From positions 23,012,503-23,076,502 of the forward strand of contig OZ025267.1 in NCBI GenBank assembly GCA_964019165.1: 64,000 nucleotides of DNA. The letters run 5' to 3'. The translations under genes and the position numbers were made by a program. This DNA comes from Mastigias papua (lineage: Eukaryota > Cnidaria > Scyphozoa > Rhizostomeae > Mastigiidae). The notes under the pieces are model-generated. The model had not been told where the DNA came from, searched no databases, and saw only the letters and a list, made by a program, of their open reading frames with translations. The stretch's first letter is position 1; the number at the start of each line of letters is the position of its first letter. Positions 1 to 9,523 of this stretch are shown piece after piece.

Positions 1-394
1 CACGCACTATGTACCTTCTTACATTCGCTAGCTTATTTGCATCTAAATAGGTCAATTTCTCGTTGTTACTGTTACGTTCGCGCCATTTGTTGAAAGTTCC
101 GTCAGTGTTGTTCGTTGTCGGGTTTTCCAAAGTAAAATAAAAACAGTACATTACATCTTTATATTCTTCCCTTGTCCATTTATTTCGTTTTTTCTTTTGA
201 GTTTGATTCAATGTTGAGTTTCCAGGGCCAGGGTTAGGAATCCTCCCGTCCTGGTGACCATGAAAACTTTGCGTAATGGAAGATTTAGACTCAGTAGCCA
301 ACTTTTCGACCTCAGGCTGGTCTAGCCCTGAGGGACGCGCCCCTTGTTGACCCGCGCGACGGGCGATGCGGTATGATTTAGAACGTAGATTCAT
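1..394 (-). CDS. LINE ORF N-terminus, truncated by window edge
   Basis: An open frame from a true ATG at 392-394 to the window edge, about 131 codons, reading MNLRSKSYRIARRAGQQG at its start. A basic stretch (QKKKRNKWTREEYKDVM) leads into YCFYFTLENP and LDANKLANVRRYIVR. The last two match the N-terminal ORF of element C at 12.9-13.0 kb closely. The W-x-R-E-E pattern with following aromatic residues suggests a Myb/SANT-like DNA-binding fold, common at the N terminus of R2/R4-type LINE proteins; that is inference. It is shorter than any full LINE ORF only because the window cuts it. Confidence 0.6.
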   Translation of the reverse strand, partial: MNLRSKSYRIARRAGQQGARPSGLDQPEVEKLATESKSSITQSFHGHQDGRIPNPGPGNSTLNQTQKKKRNKWTREEYKDVMYCFYFTLENPTTNNTDGTFNKWRERNSNNEKLTYLDANKLANVRRYIVR

Positions 395-979
395 ACTAAA
401 CGTATCAGATAGTGTTGATAAGGTGCCACAACCACCAGTATTTTTATCGGGACACCATCCCTAGAGAGGTTTATCTAAAAAGATTCAAAGAGTCCCCTCT
501 ACTCTTATAATTGACATTGGGTATTCTATGCGGGTCACCTATCCAGCATTTTCATCCTCACAGTAGCATTACTACAAAAAAAATACCACAGAAGAGTTCC
601 ATCAACCCTGGTTTGAGATAAGAGTTTTCCTTCTCCTAGATGGACTGCCTTTACCCAGCTAATGAGCCCCATCTACCCAAATAAAGCAACAGTTGACAAG
701 AACAACCTAAGGGTCCCGAACCGCAGTACGGGGTTACACCTAGCCCAGCAAAAGAAACCTAGTAGGCTCCCTTTGTTGTCTTGAAGTCTGATCTTTCCAG
801 GAGCTAGATGCCTCTACCTAGATCTAATCTATCCTTCCACTACAATACCTAGCAGGGCTCTTAGGATCATTGGCAACTATATGTAGAACAAACAGAAAAC
901 AAAAATTGAATGAAGCTAACGAAACAAATAGAAAAAGGAGAAGACAGCTAGGGAGGTAGAGGACGCCTAACTCCTCACT

Positions 980-997
980 TTAAGCCGACCGGCTTAA
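980..997. other. Perfect 18-bp palindromic hairpin near the 5' end of LINE D
   Basis: TTAAGCCGACCGGCTTAA is an 8-bp inverted repeat around a 2-bp centre. It lies about 12 bases inside the presumed 5' end of LINE D, next to (ATT)n. It could be a promoter or RNA hairpin, or chance. Confidence 0.4.
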
Positions 998-1009
998 CCC
1001 TTCACCTTT

Positions 1010-1028
1010 TATTATTATTATTATTATT
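1010..1028. repeat. (ATT)n microsatellite at the 5' junction of LINE D
   Basis: About six ATT repeats directly abutting the inferred 5' end of LINE D. Similar tracts separate A from B and B from C. This is consistent with the (TAA)n target preference known for Dong-type LINEs. Confidence 0.8.
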
Positions 1029-1455
1029 CTGAAGAAACCAAGTGTACAATTGTATAAAGTATTCCAATATCAAATTGTTACAATTGGCCAATACTCACTC
1101 CCCCTTTCGCAAAGTTTATTATTATTATTATTATTATTATATTATTATTTGATTATTATTATTATGAAAGCTTCCAACATTGCCATAAGATGCACCTATT
1201 TTATTTTCTGTAGACGAAACAAATCTTGGCCAGGTCCGGAGCTACATGACTTTTAGTTGCCAATTTGTATGTTTGCTGCTTCTAATTGCATTGCTAATAT
1301 TTCTTTCAGTCTCCATACATTATAACATTTGATTAAATATTATTTTTGTATAGCAGACAAGCCAGTTATACACTACCTAACAGTAGAGAGGTGTATGATT
1401 GTATGTAACTGTAATGTTATTGTCATGATATTATGAAGTTTCAAAAAAAAAAAAA
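1029..1455. other. Unassigned stretch with a second (ATT)n tract
   Basis: No coding signal. An imperfect (ATT)n tract lies at about 1116-1165. Read on the minus strand, the flanking DNA ends in an (AAT)n tail, so it may be the 3' end of one more LINE remnant lying between A and D, but no protein motif supports this. Confidence 0.35.
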
Positions 1456-1571
1456 TTATTATGGGTAATCTATTTTCTCACAGACAATAAGATGTTAACA
1501 GGTCTGGGTGAGTAAGGAGGGAACAATCAGCAACAAGCTGATAAAGGACCCACCTTTTCATACTTTATGGC

Positions 1572-3383
1572 TTACATAGACAATGTCTTTCTTAAAATCC
1601 GTGCTGTTCCTAGGAGTGCTGTCTTTTGTATCACTTGCAACTGTACAGTAATTCCAATCTTGTCCATATAGCTATCAAATCTTTGCGATATGCATCCTAG
1701 TGCACCAATCACAACAGGGATAACTGTAACCTTCTTCATGTTCCACACCCTTCCAATTTCTTCCTTTAACTCTTCATACTTCTCAACTTTCTCTTGTTCT
1801 TTGTCTCTAATCCTACTATCACCGGGAATTGCAATATCAATTATCTTTACTTCCATTTTTACCTTATCAACTAGAATAATGTCTGGCCTTCTTGCTTGAA
1901 TAATCCTATCGCACTGTATCATAAAATCCCACAGCAGCTTAAAGTCTAGATTCTCTAACACTCCATCCGGCTTCTGTTCATACCACTTTGCAGCTCTGTC
2001 AAATCGACATTTCTCCGCTAACAGCCAATGAATATATCGCGCTACGTTGTCGTGTCGTCTTTTGTATTCTCTTTGTGCTAGTTTTGCACATTCACTTACT
2101 AGATGGCTAATTGTTTCACCCTTATCACCACACATTCTACATAAAGGCGTATCACTTGTTTTGTCGATATGAAACATAGTGTAATTAGTTCGCAGAGACT
2201 GTTCCTGTGCACTACATACTAATGCCTCTGTGCACCCTTTCAGGTCTCCGCTCCTTAACCATGACCAGCTTTTTTCCCAATGAATTCCATCTGTCTTCCT
2301 AGTGAATTCCCCATGCATTGGTTTTTCCTTCCATTGATTTTCCAATTCCCGTTTCGCCTTACTCTTATATTCTCTTGGAGCTATTGCCTCTTCGGCATTT
2401 ATTGTCCCAAGATCTCTTACAATTGACACGATAGGACCTCTGACGTGCTTAATGTACCAAGCCAAATTGTTTATCTCAGTTTTAACACAAGTCTCACAAC
2501 TAATCAATCCCCGACCACCATTTTTCCTTCCAACATAAAGTCTTGCAACATCACCTCTTGGATGAAGTTCCTTATTCATTGTCATGAGTTTCCTAGTTCT
2601 TCTGTCCATGGATTCTAATTCGGCTTTCTTCCACATTATGATTCCTGCCCCATAGCGCACTAAGGAGACCGCCCAAGTATTTATTGCCTTGATCTTATTT
2701 CTTCCATTAAGTTTTGATTGCATTATCAGTCTCACCCTTCTGAAATATTCTTTTTGAAATGTAGTCTTCATTTCTTCCTCCTTCAATCTATCTAGTTCCA
2801 ATATACCCAAATACTTATATCCCTCATCATTAACTTCCTTGATCTTTTCACCATTGACAAGTTCAATTCCTGCAGTTTTCGATAATTTTCCACGTTTAAA
2901 GTGTACCACACCACACTTTTTAATTCCAAATTGCATGCCTATGTCTTGGCTAATAAGGTTAACAGTAGATGCTAGGCTGTCAATTTCATTTTCGTTTTTT
3001 CCAAACAACTTTAAGTCATCCATGAAGAACAAATGGTTGATTTTAATACCATCCAAAGTATATCCCATTTTGACTTTTCTGAGGATTTCAGTAAGAGGAA
3101 TCATACAAATGACAAACAGCAATGGTGACAAACTGTCCCCTTGAAATATACCTCTCCGTATGTTTACAGTCCCTAAAATTTCACCACAAGACGTCAGTTG
3201 TACCATCCATTTGCTCATTGATTTTTTCAGAAAGTTAGTAACACTGTCTGATACTCCATATAGCCTCATACATTCTAATATCCAACTGTGAGGAACCATG
3301 TCGTAGGCTTTCTTGTAGTCAACCCACGCCATGGTAAGGTTCTTATGCCTCTTTTTACAATCTGCAAGTATCGTTTTATCCAC
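1572..3383 (-). CDS. LINE A reverse transcriptase with CCHC finger and restriction-like endonuclease
   Basis: A 603-codon open stretch. RT motifs: [29 protein letters not shown] and the catalytic FFMDDLKLF with Asp122-Asp123, in place of the usual F/YADD. C-terminal finger C415-x2-C418-x8-H427-x4-C432. Then the restriction-like endonuclease: [10 protein letters not shown] with Pro500-Asp501 and IIDIAIPGD with Asp516, i.e. PD-x14-D, as in R2/R4-type LINEs. This enzyme nicks the target and primes reverse transcription on it. The stretch starts mid-protein, because upstream frameshifts remove the N-terminal part, so it is unlikely to work as it stands. No in-frame stop occurs in this long stretch, which points to a fairly young copy. 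Confidence 0.85.
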   Translation of the reverse strand: MDKTILADCKKRHKNLTMAWVDYKKAYDMVPHSWILECMRLYGVSDSVTNFLKKSMSKWMVQLTSCGEILGTVNIRRGIFQGDSLSPLLFVICMIPLTEILRKVKMGYTLDGIKINHLFFMDDLKLFGKNENEIDSLASTVNLISQDIGMQFGIKKCGVVHFKRGKLSKTAGIELVNGEKIKEVNDEGYKYLGILELDRLKEEEMKTTFQKEYFRRVRLIMQSKLNGRNKIKAINTWAVSLVRYGAGIIMWKKAELESMDRRTRKLMTMNKELHPRGDVARLYVGRKNGGRGLISCETCVKTEINNLAWYIKHVRGPIVSIVRDLGTINAEEAIAPREYKSKAKRELENQWKEKPMHGEFTRKTDGIHWEKSWSWLRSGDLKGCTEALVCSAQEQSLRTNYTMFHIDKTSDTPLCRMCGDKGETISHLVSECAKLAQREYKRRHDNVARYIHWLLAEKCRFDRAAKWYEQKPDGVLENLDFKLLWDFMIQCDRIIQARRPDIILVDKVKMEVKIIDIAIPGDSRIRDKEQEKVEKYEELKEEIGRVWNMKKVTVIPVVIGALGCISQRFDSYMDKIGITVQLQVIQKTALLGTARILRKTLSM

Positions 3384-3997
3384 CAGTAGTTGATCTTTTG
3401 TACCCCTACTATTCCTCTTGCAGCCTTTTGTTCTTCTGGTAGCACCTCATTCTCATCCAGAAACTTGTAGATAGAATCAGAAATGATCCCTGTCATCAGT
3501 TTCCACATCATTGGCAAACAGGATATGGGCCTATAATTGTCAACTGCATTTCCTTTTCTTGGGTCTTTTTGACACAATACAGTTTTTCCAGTGGTCATCC
3601 ATGCAGGTATTTCTGTCTGGTTATGTAACAAGTCATTCAACTGAGATGCAATTCTCTCATGTAGTGATGTTAGCTTCTTAAGCCAAAAGCCCTGGACTCC
3701 ATCAGGGCCAGGTGCTCTCCAGTTGGGGATCTTCTTGATTTGCTGCTTCACCATGCTAGTTGTAATTTCCATGTCATTTTGTACCACACTAGGCTTGTTA
3801 TTTCTAAGCTCTTCTAACCATTTTGCAGCATTATTATGTTGGATTTTGTTGTCCCATATTTCCGACCAAAATTTTTTGCTTTCATCTGCACTTGGCTTTG
3901 AAATTTCTCTTTTGTTGTCACATTGAAGTTTTTGATAAACCTTCGCTTGATCATATTGGAACATTCTATTAATCTGATTGTTGCGTTCTTTGCTCAT
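3275..3997 (-). pseudogene. LINE A RT N-terminal part (thumb-proximal motifs 0-2)
   Basis: 240 codons holding the start of the reverse transcriptase: FWSEIWDNKIQHN, then IPNWRAPGPDGVQGFWLKKL (motif 0/1), WMTTGKTVLCQKDPRKGN and NYRPISCLPMMWKLMTGII (motif 2). All are recognised LINE RT signatures. The frame is lost after [10 protein letters not shown]. The RT continues in a different frame in the 1572-3383 segment with [13 protein letters not shown], so this is one gene broken by an indel near 3.4 kb. The first codon of this segment is not a genuine start. Confidence 0.75.
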
Positions 3998-4946
3998 ATC
4001 TACGTAATTTGAATGCCTTGGCTTGCAATCTCTGTTTCAACTCTTCGATCACCAAACTAATACCTTTTTTCGTGAGATTGTATTTCCTAGAAATTTCATT
4101 ATATTTGCTTTTCTTTATCGATTCTCCTCTCCTTTTACGTTCAAGGATATTGATATCTTTACGGAGTTTGCTTATGGATTCTATTATTCTTCTTTTCCAC
4201 CAAGGCTCTTTCATCCTATATGCTTTGTTCCGTTCCCCAAAGCCAAATTCTCTTGCAACATACACCGCAGTAGCACATATCAATTTGTTTGTATCACTTA
4301 TGTTATCCGTTCTAATGTCAGCTAGCACATTATCTATCTCATTAACAAGCTCATTCAAGGCTCTCCTATCTACTTTTTTAAGATTTACCGGCGTATTCAG
4401 GTTCCCTTCATTCATTATATTAATAATTTCTCCTATCGCTTTTGAGTTTACTTCATTCCTACCATGATTTTCTAGGATAGTAACCACAGGCTCTCTTTCA
4501 AGTACCGTCTCTGTTAATTCAACTATATTGCCCTCCTCTACCACGTGACTAACTTCTGTTATCATTTCCTCGTGTGTTGAAAGTCTTTGCTTTATATCAT
4601 CCAATTCAACCTGAGTTAGCCAATCATTCTTTCTAATTATGCGAGCTTGGTCACATAGTCGCTGTTCAGTCACTTTTAAGGTTTGCCTCTCATTCCAAAT
4701 ATTGTGCATTCTACGTCTATAGCCTCTTACTGGTTTTCCTTCTTCATCTACAGGCTTGCTCAAAAAATAACACTCCATTACTGCTACATTCATACTTTTC
4801 GACCATCCAGTTCTGGCAGTAGTAGGATAACGACCGGGCCCACGCTGCTCTTCCGTGGGACACCTGCCGAGCGAGAGACCTTCACAATTAGTTCCAGTCT
4901 CATTTACGTTGTTGTCTAAATCATTACTTTGATTCATCACACTCAT
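3969..4946 (-). pseudogene. LINE A N-terminal ORF region
   Basis: 325 codons from an ATG at 4944-4946 (MSVMNQSNDLDNN). An N-terminal block WSKSMNVAVMECYFLS with YRRRMHNIWNERQ and RLCDQARIIRKNDWLT is nearly the same in element B and is probably a DNA-binding domain of Myb-like type (inference). It is followed by an acidic, charged linker and a basic region ending in LKQRLQAKAFKLRRYEQR. The frame breaks there. Comparison with B, which reads on through the same point, shows a frameshift into the 3275-3997 frame rather than a natural stop. B's equivalent start codon has become TTG, so the A start is taken as ancestral. Confidence 0.7.
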
Positions 4947-4989
4947 AAGAGGATGTTCTTTGTAGCAAGTTCCCAGCTGGTATTTTTAG

Positions 4990-5220
4990 TTGTGACACCA
5001 TCACTAGGAGGGTGGTCTGCCAAGGCTAAAGAGTCCCCCCTACCCGTGAGACAGACTAACCCCCGCCGGATGCCAACCCGGTATTTCATGATCTCGGGGA
5101 GAGCCAACAGGTGCTACACCTTGCTCAAGGGTGACCTGGAGGTAATTGTGGCAAAGGGTAACCTCATTATCCCACGTCGAAACTCCACAACCGGATGCAG
5201 TTTAATGTCATACCCAGGAC
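4990..5220 (-). ncRNA. Structured 5' leader of LINE A
   Basis: Leader read on the minus strand from GTCCTGGGTATGAC. It contains three pairings also supported in related copies: CCACAA (5185-5190) with TTGTGG (5146-5151); ATACC (5210-5214) with GGTAT (5080-5084); and the small hairpin GGTGCTACACC (5110-5120). The copy in B (9265-9509), the insert at 45.1 kb and the leader at 23.0-23.2 kb share the core, with compensating base changes in some stems. R2-type LINEs commonly start with an HDV-like self-cleaving ribozyme. I could not fold this into that double pseudoknot by eye, so the ribozyme idea stays open. Confidence 0.45.
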
Positions 5221-5241
5221 AAATTATTATTATTATTATTT
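5221..5241. repeat. (ATT)n junction between LINE B tail and LINE A leader
   Basis: About six ATT repeats. On the minus strand it is at once the (AAT)n 3' tail of B and the sequence directly before the GTCCTGGG start of A. Confidence 0.85.
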
Positions 5242-5352
5242 GTCCATCAAGTCCATCACAGATAAAGTTTTCTGGAATGTTCTAATGTGTTATGCTTTGA
5301 GAGCGGGTGACAACAAGTCACCAAGGGTCTCAAAGTTCCTTTCTTCTGATAT

Positions 5353-8300
5353 CTAAATAGATAAAACTTTTCGCAATATCCTAGCTGAGCCAAGCAATGC
5401 TGTTTTTTGGATAACATCTATCGCAATCTTTACTCCCAACTTTTTAATATGCTTTTCAAACTTGTCAGATATAACTCCTAGTGCTCCAATCACTACAGGT
5501 ACTACTGTTGCACTTCTCATTTGCCATACATGTCCAATCTCTTCCCTCAAGTACTGATACTTTTCCATTTTTTCAAGTTCTTTTTCTTTTACTCGTGAAT
5601 CTCCAGGTACCGCAATGTCTATTATTTTGACCTCTTTATTCATTTTATCTACCAACACAATATCCGGTCGTCTTGCCTCAATCATTCTATCACATTGGAT
5701 CGTAAAATCCCATAAGAGCTTATAATTCTCATTTTCAATTATTGCTTCAGGTTGCTGATTATACCATCTATCAGCTCTCTCAAACCCTCCTTTGATACAG
5801 AGCTGCCAATGAATGTACCGTGCCACATTATCATGCCTTCTCTTATACTCTCGTTGTGCCAACTTACTACATTCACTAACTAGATGACTAATAGTTTCCG
5901 CTTTCTCCCCGCACATTCTACATATCGGAGACTCAGAACTCTTATCAATATAGAACTTTGTATAATTTGTTCTTAAAGCTTGTTCTTGAGCACTGCAGAT
6001 CAATGCCTCTCTACATCCCTTCATATCTCCTTTTGCAATCCAATGCCATGACCTATTCCAATCCACCCCCTCTTTGTCCCTCAAAAACTGTCCATGCATA
6101 CTTTTCTGTTTCCATTCGTCCTCTCTTGTCTGGTTATGAAACCTTTTATACTCATTTGGTATTTTATACTCAAAAGTACCTCTCTACTGTTCAATATGTA
6201 CCAACTCAAACTATTTCCTCTCCCCTTACACAACATTTACAACTAATAAGACCTCTTCCCCCTCTTCTTCTGAATACGTATATTCTTGCAACGTCGCTTC
6301 TTGGGCGGAGTTCATTTTTAATTGTCATGATTTTTTCTTGTTTTTCTGTCAAACTTTTGCAGTTCATTCGTATTCCATCCAAGTATACCTACTCCATATC
6401 TCATGAGTGATACTGCCCATATGTTTTCTGCCATTATCTTGTTCCTACCGTTCAACTTTGATTTCATAATTAGTTTAGTGCGTCTCAGGTATTCTTTAGA
6501 GAACATTTCTTTCATCTCATTCTCCTTTATCTTATCAGCCTCTAAAATACCAAGATATTTGTATCCTTCAAGATCAATCGTCTTAATACTTTCTCCATTA
6601 CCAAGGTTTATGCCTTCACTTTCGACTAGTTTCCCTCGTTTCATAATTGCAACACCACACTTCTTTACTCCGAATTCTGTTCCAATATCATGATTTATCA
6701 CCTTTACTGTTGATATAAGACTATCAATTTCAGCTTTGTTCTTCGCAAATATCTTCAGATCATCCATAAACAACAGGTGGTTGATTTTCACATCTCCAAG
6801 CAAGTACCCGGCTTTTGCCTTCCGCAACAACTTTGATAATTATATCATGCAAATTACAAAGATCAATGGGGAAAGACTGTCTCCCTGAAAAATTCCTCTT
6901 CTAATATTTACATTTCCGAGTGACTTGCCAGTTGAAGTTAATTTAGTTTGCCAATTTACCATAGAGCGCTGAAGAAAAGTTGTCACATTCTGTGGTACCT
7001 GTGCCAACTGTAAAAACATTCGACTATTCAAGAGTGGGGTACCATGTCATAAGCCTTCTTATAATCCACCCCTGCCATTACACGATTCTTTTGTCATCTT
7101 TTACTGTCATTGAGAATCATATTGTCGATCAAAAGCTGATCCGTTGTTCCTATGCTCTCTTTCCTACACCCTTTCTGCTCTACTTGTAATATGTCACTTT
7201 CTAAAAGCATCTGATAAACATAATCAGCAATTATTCCTGTCATCAACTTCCACAAAAGTGGTAGGCAGGGTATTGGTGTATAGTTTTCACCCAAATTTCC
7301 TTTTTTTGGGTCTGTCTGACACAATACCGTTCTACCAGTTGTCATCCAAACAGGCAAGGGGGTTCTGTTATTTACTAGTTCATTCATTTGTTCAGCGATT
7401 CTATCATGCAGAGAAGTCAGTTTCTTTAACCAGTAGCCCTGTACCCCCATCAGGTCCAGATGCTTTCCGATTAGGTATCTTCTTTACCCGTTCAGTCACC
7501 ATCTCGAGAGTTATTGTTATATCCTGCTGATTTGCTTTATCACACTCCTCTCTCAAGTCCTTCAACCATTGAGCATCCCTATTGTGTTGAGCCTCATTTC
7601 CCCAAATAGTTGACCAAAATCTCTCACTTTCTGCCGCATCTGGTGTTACCCCTTCAGTTCTTTTAAATCCGCTCAATTCCTGGTATACCTTTTCCTGATC
7701 TTGTTGAAACGACCTATTGATTTTAAATTGCTGGATTCTATTTTCATACCTCTTCAGTTTTGTTGCTTTAGCTTGTAGTCTTTGCTTAAGTTCTTCAATT
7801 ACAGTGTCTTCTCCTTTTGTCTTAATTCGATATTTTCTATCCAACATTTTATACTTATCACCCTTCTAATTGTATTCTGCATCCCATTGCTCTTAAACCA
7901 ACCTTTTTAGAAGGATACTGAGCTACCGCACATATCAACTTATTTGTATCAGTTATGTTATCTGTTTTTATATTCACTAAAACCCTATTTACTTTACTTG
8001 ACCATTTAGACAAAATATTTCTGTTCACTTTCTTTAATCCTCTTGTATCACATCTTCTACCGCTTTTCATAATTCCGACTATTTCATCAATCATACATCT
8101 TTCCTGTTCATCTTGCACATTTCTACTTGTTGCTTGCACTTCTATTGCTTCATATCGCTCATCATTTTGTACTATTATTTCACCTAACAGTCTGCTTGTA
8201 TTCCCTATTATTACGCTATCATTACTTCCTTCAACACTATCACTATTTCCTTCATCATTGTCACTATTCCCTTCTAACCTTCGACTGATTTCTTCTAACT

Positions 8301-8640
8301 CTACATCAGTAAACCATTCATTCTTTCGTATTAATCTAGCCTGATCACATAGTCTTTCTTTTGTCACTATTGGTAAGCTTCTCTCTTTCCAGATATTATA
8401 CATCCTTTTTCTGTAACTTCGTATCGGCTTTCCATTTTCATCTGTTGGGTTACTCAAAAAATAGCATTCCATAACAGCAAGGTTCAAGTCCCTAGTCCAT
8501 TTCATTTTGACAGACGCTTGATGACGACCAGTCCCACCCTGTCGTACAGTGGGACACTTGCCGGGCGAGAAACCTTCACTTGCAGTTCCAGTCTCATTCA
8601 CGCCGTTATCTTCATTATTAGAATTATTCATTGCACTCAA
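5353..8640 (-). pseudogene. LINE B polyprotein, broken by several frameshifts
   Basis: Collinear with the A protein. N-terminal block MKWTRDLNLAVMECYFLS (7858-8640); QRLQAKATKLKRYENR and IPNRKASGPDGG (7404-7847); WMTTGRTVLCQTDPKKGN (7094-7450); [15 protein letters not shown] (6840-7031); LLFMDDLKIF catalytic block (6318-6830); CCHC finger [18 protein letters not shown] and endonuclease RRPDIVLVDK...IIDIAVPGD (5353-6099). At least five frame changes separate these pieces, and 6100-6317 is degenerate. The codon matching A's initiator is TTG, in front of a possible ATG three codons on. The gene is dead, but the endonuclease PD...D residues are still present. Confidence 0.8.
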
Positions 8641-8689
8641 AAAGAGGATAGTGAATTTAAGGTTACACTACCACTCCACCCCACATGCC

Positions 8690-9264
8690 AATTTTCGGTT
8701 ACTGTGGATTGATCTTCATGGGTTGCTCTCGGTCGTATAAAAAGAGAATTGAATACATCGAATGCAAAGCCAAATCTGTAATAAAAGCCCATAATGCAAA
8801 TATAGACCTACATATTCCTACAATTGACTCAATGATAAAGAAAAGAGCTTGTTCTTTGGTCTTTGATATTTTACAATCGAACGTTTGTGATGCCATGCAG
8901 GGGTATTTTGCAAAAACTGTGCACGGAAAGAAAACTAGAAACAACAAAACATCAGTACAGTTGCCTCAAACAAGATTGGAGTTTGGACGAAAAGGAGTTT
9001 ATTTCTCGGCTGCAAAAGAATATAACACCTTGCCTCTTCAGGCGAGAAGAACTGACTCTCGACTTCTTTTCAGACAGTTTCTCGATAGTTTTTTAAATAA
9101 GTTTTAGCTACTTAATTTTTAGATACTTTAATCTTTTAAGTTATATTGAACATTGTTAATTAAAAGTTTTTAAGGAAGCAGGACCCTGTTGATAACAGTA
9201 TGTAATTACTGATAGGTTATCCTGTTAAAATATTCGTATATTATTATTATTATTATTATTATTT
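8690..9264 (+). mobile_element. CR1/L2-like LINE 3' fragment inserted in the LINE B leader
   Basis: A 5'-truncated plus-strand insertion. It carries the RT C-terminus (to the stop at 9105-9107), with YCGLIFMGCSRSYKKRIEYI, KAKSVIKAHN, HGKKTRNNKTSVQLPQTR and FSAAKEYNTLPLQ. These are the typical end of CR1/L2-type LINE ORF2 (RIE-I-RA-RVI ... FSYRGA-WN-LP). A short 3' UTR and a (TTA)n tail at about 9240-9262 follow. The LINE B leader resumes directly after the tail and is collinear with the leader of A, so this is a younger insertion into B. No clear target duplication was found. Confidence 0.75.
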
Positions 9265-9509
9265 CACCGGTGTTTTTATCGAGACACCATCTTTAGGGAG
9301 GTTGTCAACCAAGACTAAAGAGTTCTCCCTACCTATGAGACAGACCAGCCCCCGCCCGATGGCAACCCGGTATTTTGTAGTCTCGGGGAGAGCTAGCAGG
9401 TACTATACCTTGCTCAAGGGTGACCTGGAGGTAGTTGTAGCAAAAGGTAACCTCATTCTCCCACGTCGAAACTCCACAACCGGATGCAGTTTTATGTCAT
9501 ACCCAGGAC
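9265..9509 (-). ncRNA. Structured 5' leader of LINE B
   Basis: Homologous to the LINE A leader. The small hairpin here is GGTACTATACC (9399-9409) where A has GGTGCTACACC, so a G-C pair is replaced by an A-T pair. Stem CCACAA (9474-9479) with TTGTAG (9435-9440) keeps pairing through a G-U pair. ATACC (9499-9503) can pair with GGTAT (9369-9373) as in A. Confidence 0.45.
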
Positions 9510-9523
9510 ATTTATTATTATTG

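Larger units (their letters stand above)
1..1009 (-). mobile_element. LINE D: 5' end of a restriction-like-endonuclease LINE
   Basis: The 5' part of a non-LTR retrotransposon running off the left edge. Its ORF start (1-394) matches the N-terminal region of element C. The stretch from 395 to about 1009 is its leader. On the minus strand this leader holds a GGGCTAGGTGTAACC stretch resembling the conserved leader core of A and B, and near 430-480 a motif (tttttatcgggacaccat on the plus strand) also found in B. The 5' end abuts (ATT)n at 1010-1028, the same kind of junction as A and B have. The endonuclease type is inferred from the match to C, because D's own RT and endonuclease lie outside the window. 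Confidence 0.65.
1456..5220 (-). mobile_element. LINE A: nearly full-length restriction-like-endonuclease LINE (R4/Dong-like)
   Basis: A non-LTR retrotransposon with a leader (4947-5220), an N-terminal ORF region, reverse transcriptase, a CCHC finger and a restriction-like endonuclease. The 5' end (minus-strand GTCCTGGGTATGAC) starts right after an (AAT)n tract that is also the 3' tail of element B. The 3' end is near 1456-1465, again at ATTATTAT. The coding region is broken by two frameshifts (near 3.99 kb and 3.4 kb); the 603-codon RT-endonuclease part is open. Restriction-like endonuclease LINEs are often sequence-specific, and Dong is known to insert in (TAA)n. Assignment to R4/Dong rather than R2, Hero or NeSL rests on this junction pattern and is not proven. 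Confidence 0.8.
5242..9509 (-). mobile_element. LINE B: restriction-like-endonuclease LINE, same family as A, interrupted by a CR1/L2-like insertion
   Basis: A second member of the A family, full-length in layout but more decayed. Leader 9265-9509 (nearly the same as A's, starting GTCCTGGGTATGACAT on the minus strand), then a plus-strand CR1/L2-like LINE insertion (about 8690-9264), then the rest of the leader and the coding region 8640-5353. The 3' untranslated part ends in (AAT)n at 5221-5241, followed at once by the start of A. Its own 5' end abuts the (AAT)n tail of C at 9510-9523. Confidence 0.8.

Noticed and set aside
4009..4467. Plus-strand frames opposite the LINE ORFs (for example 4009-4467, 37147-37734, 9763-10098)
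   Set aside because: They are antisense shadows of minus-strand RT or endonuclease frames and have no family features of their own.
4990..5220. Calling the LINE leader an HDV-like ribozyme outright
   Set aside because: Stems with compensating changes are visible, but I could not place the P1/P2/P3/P1.1/P4 double pseudoknot or the catalytic C. Only a structured RNA is claimed.
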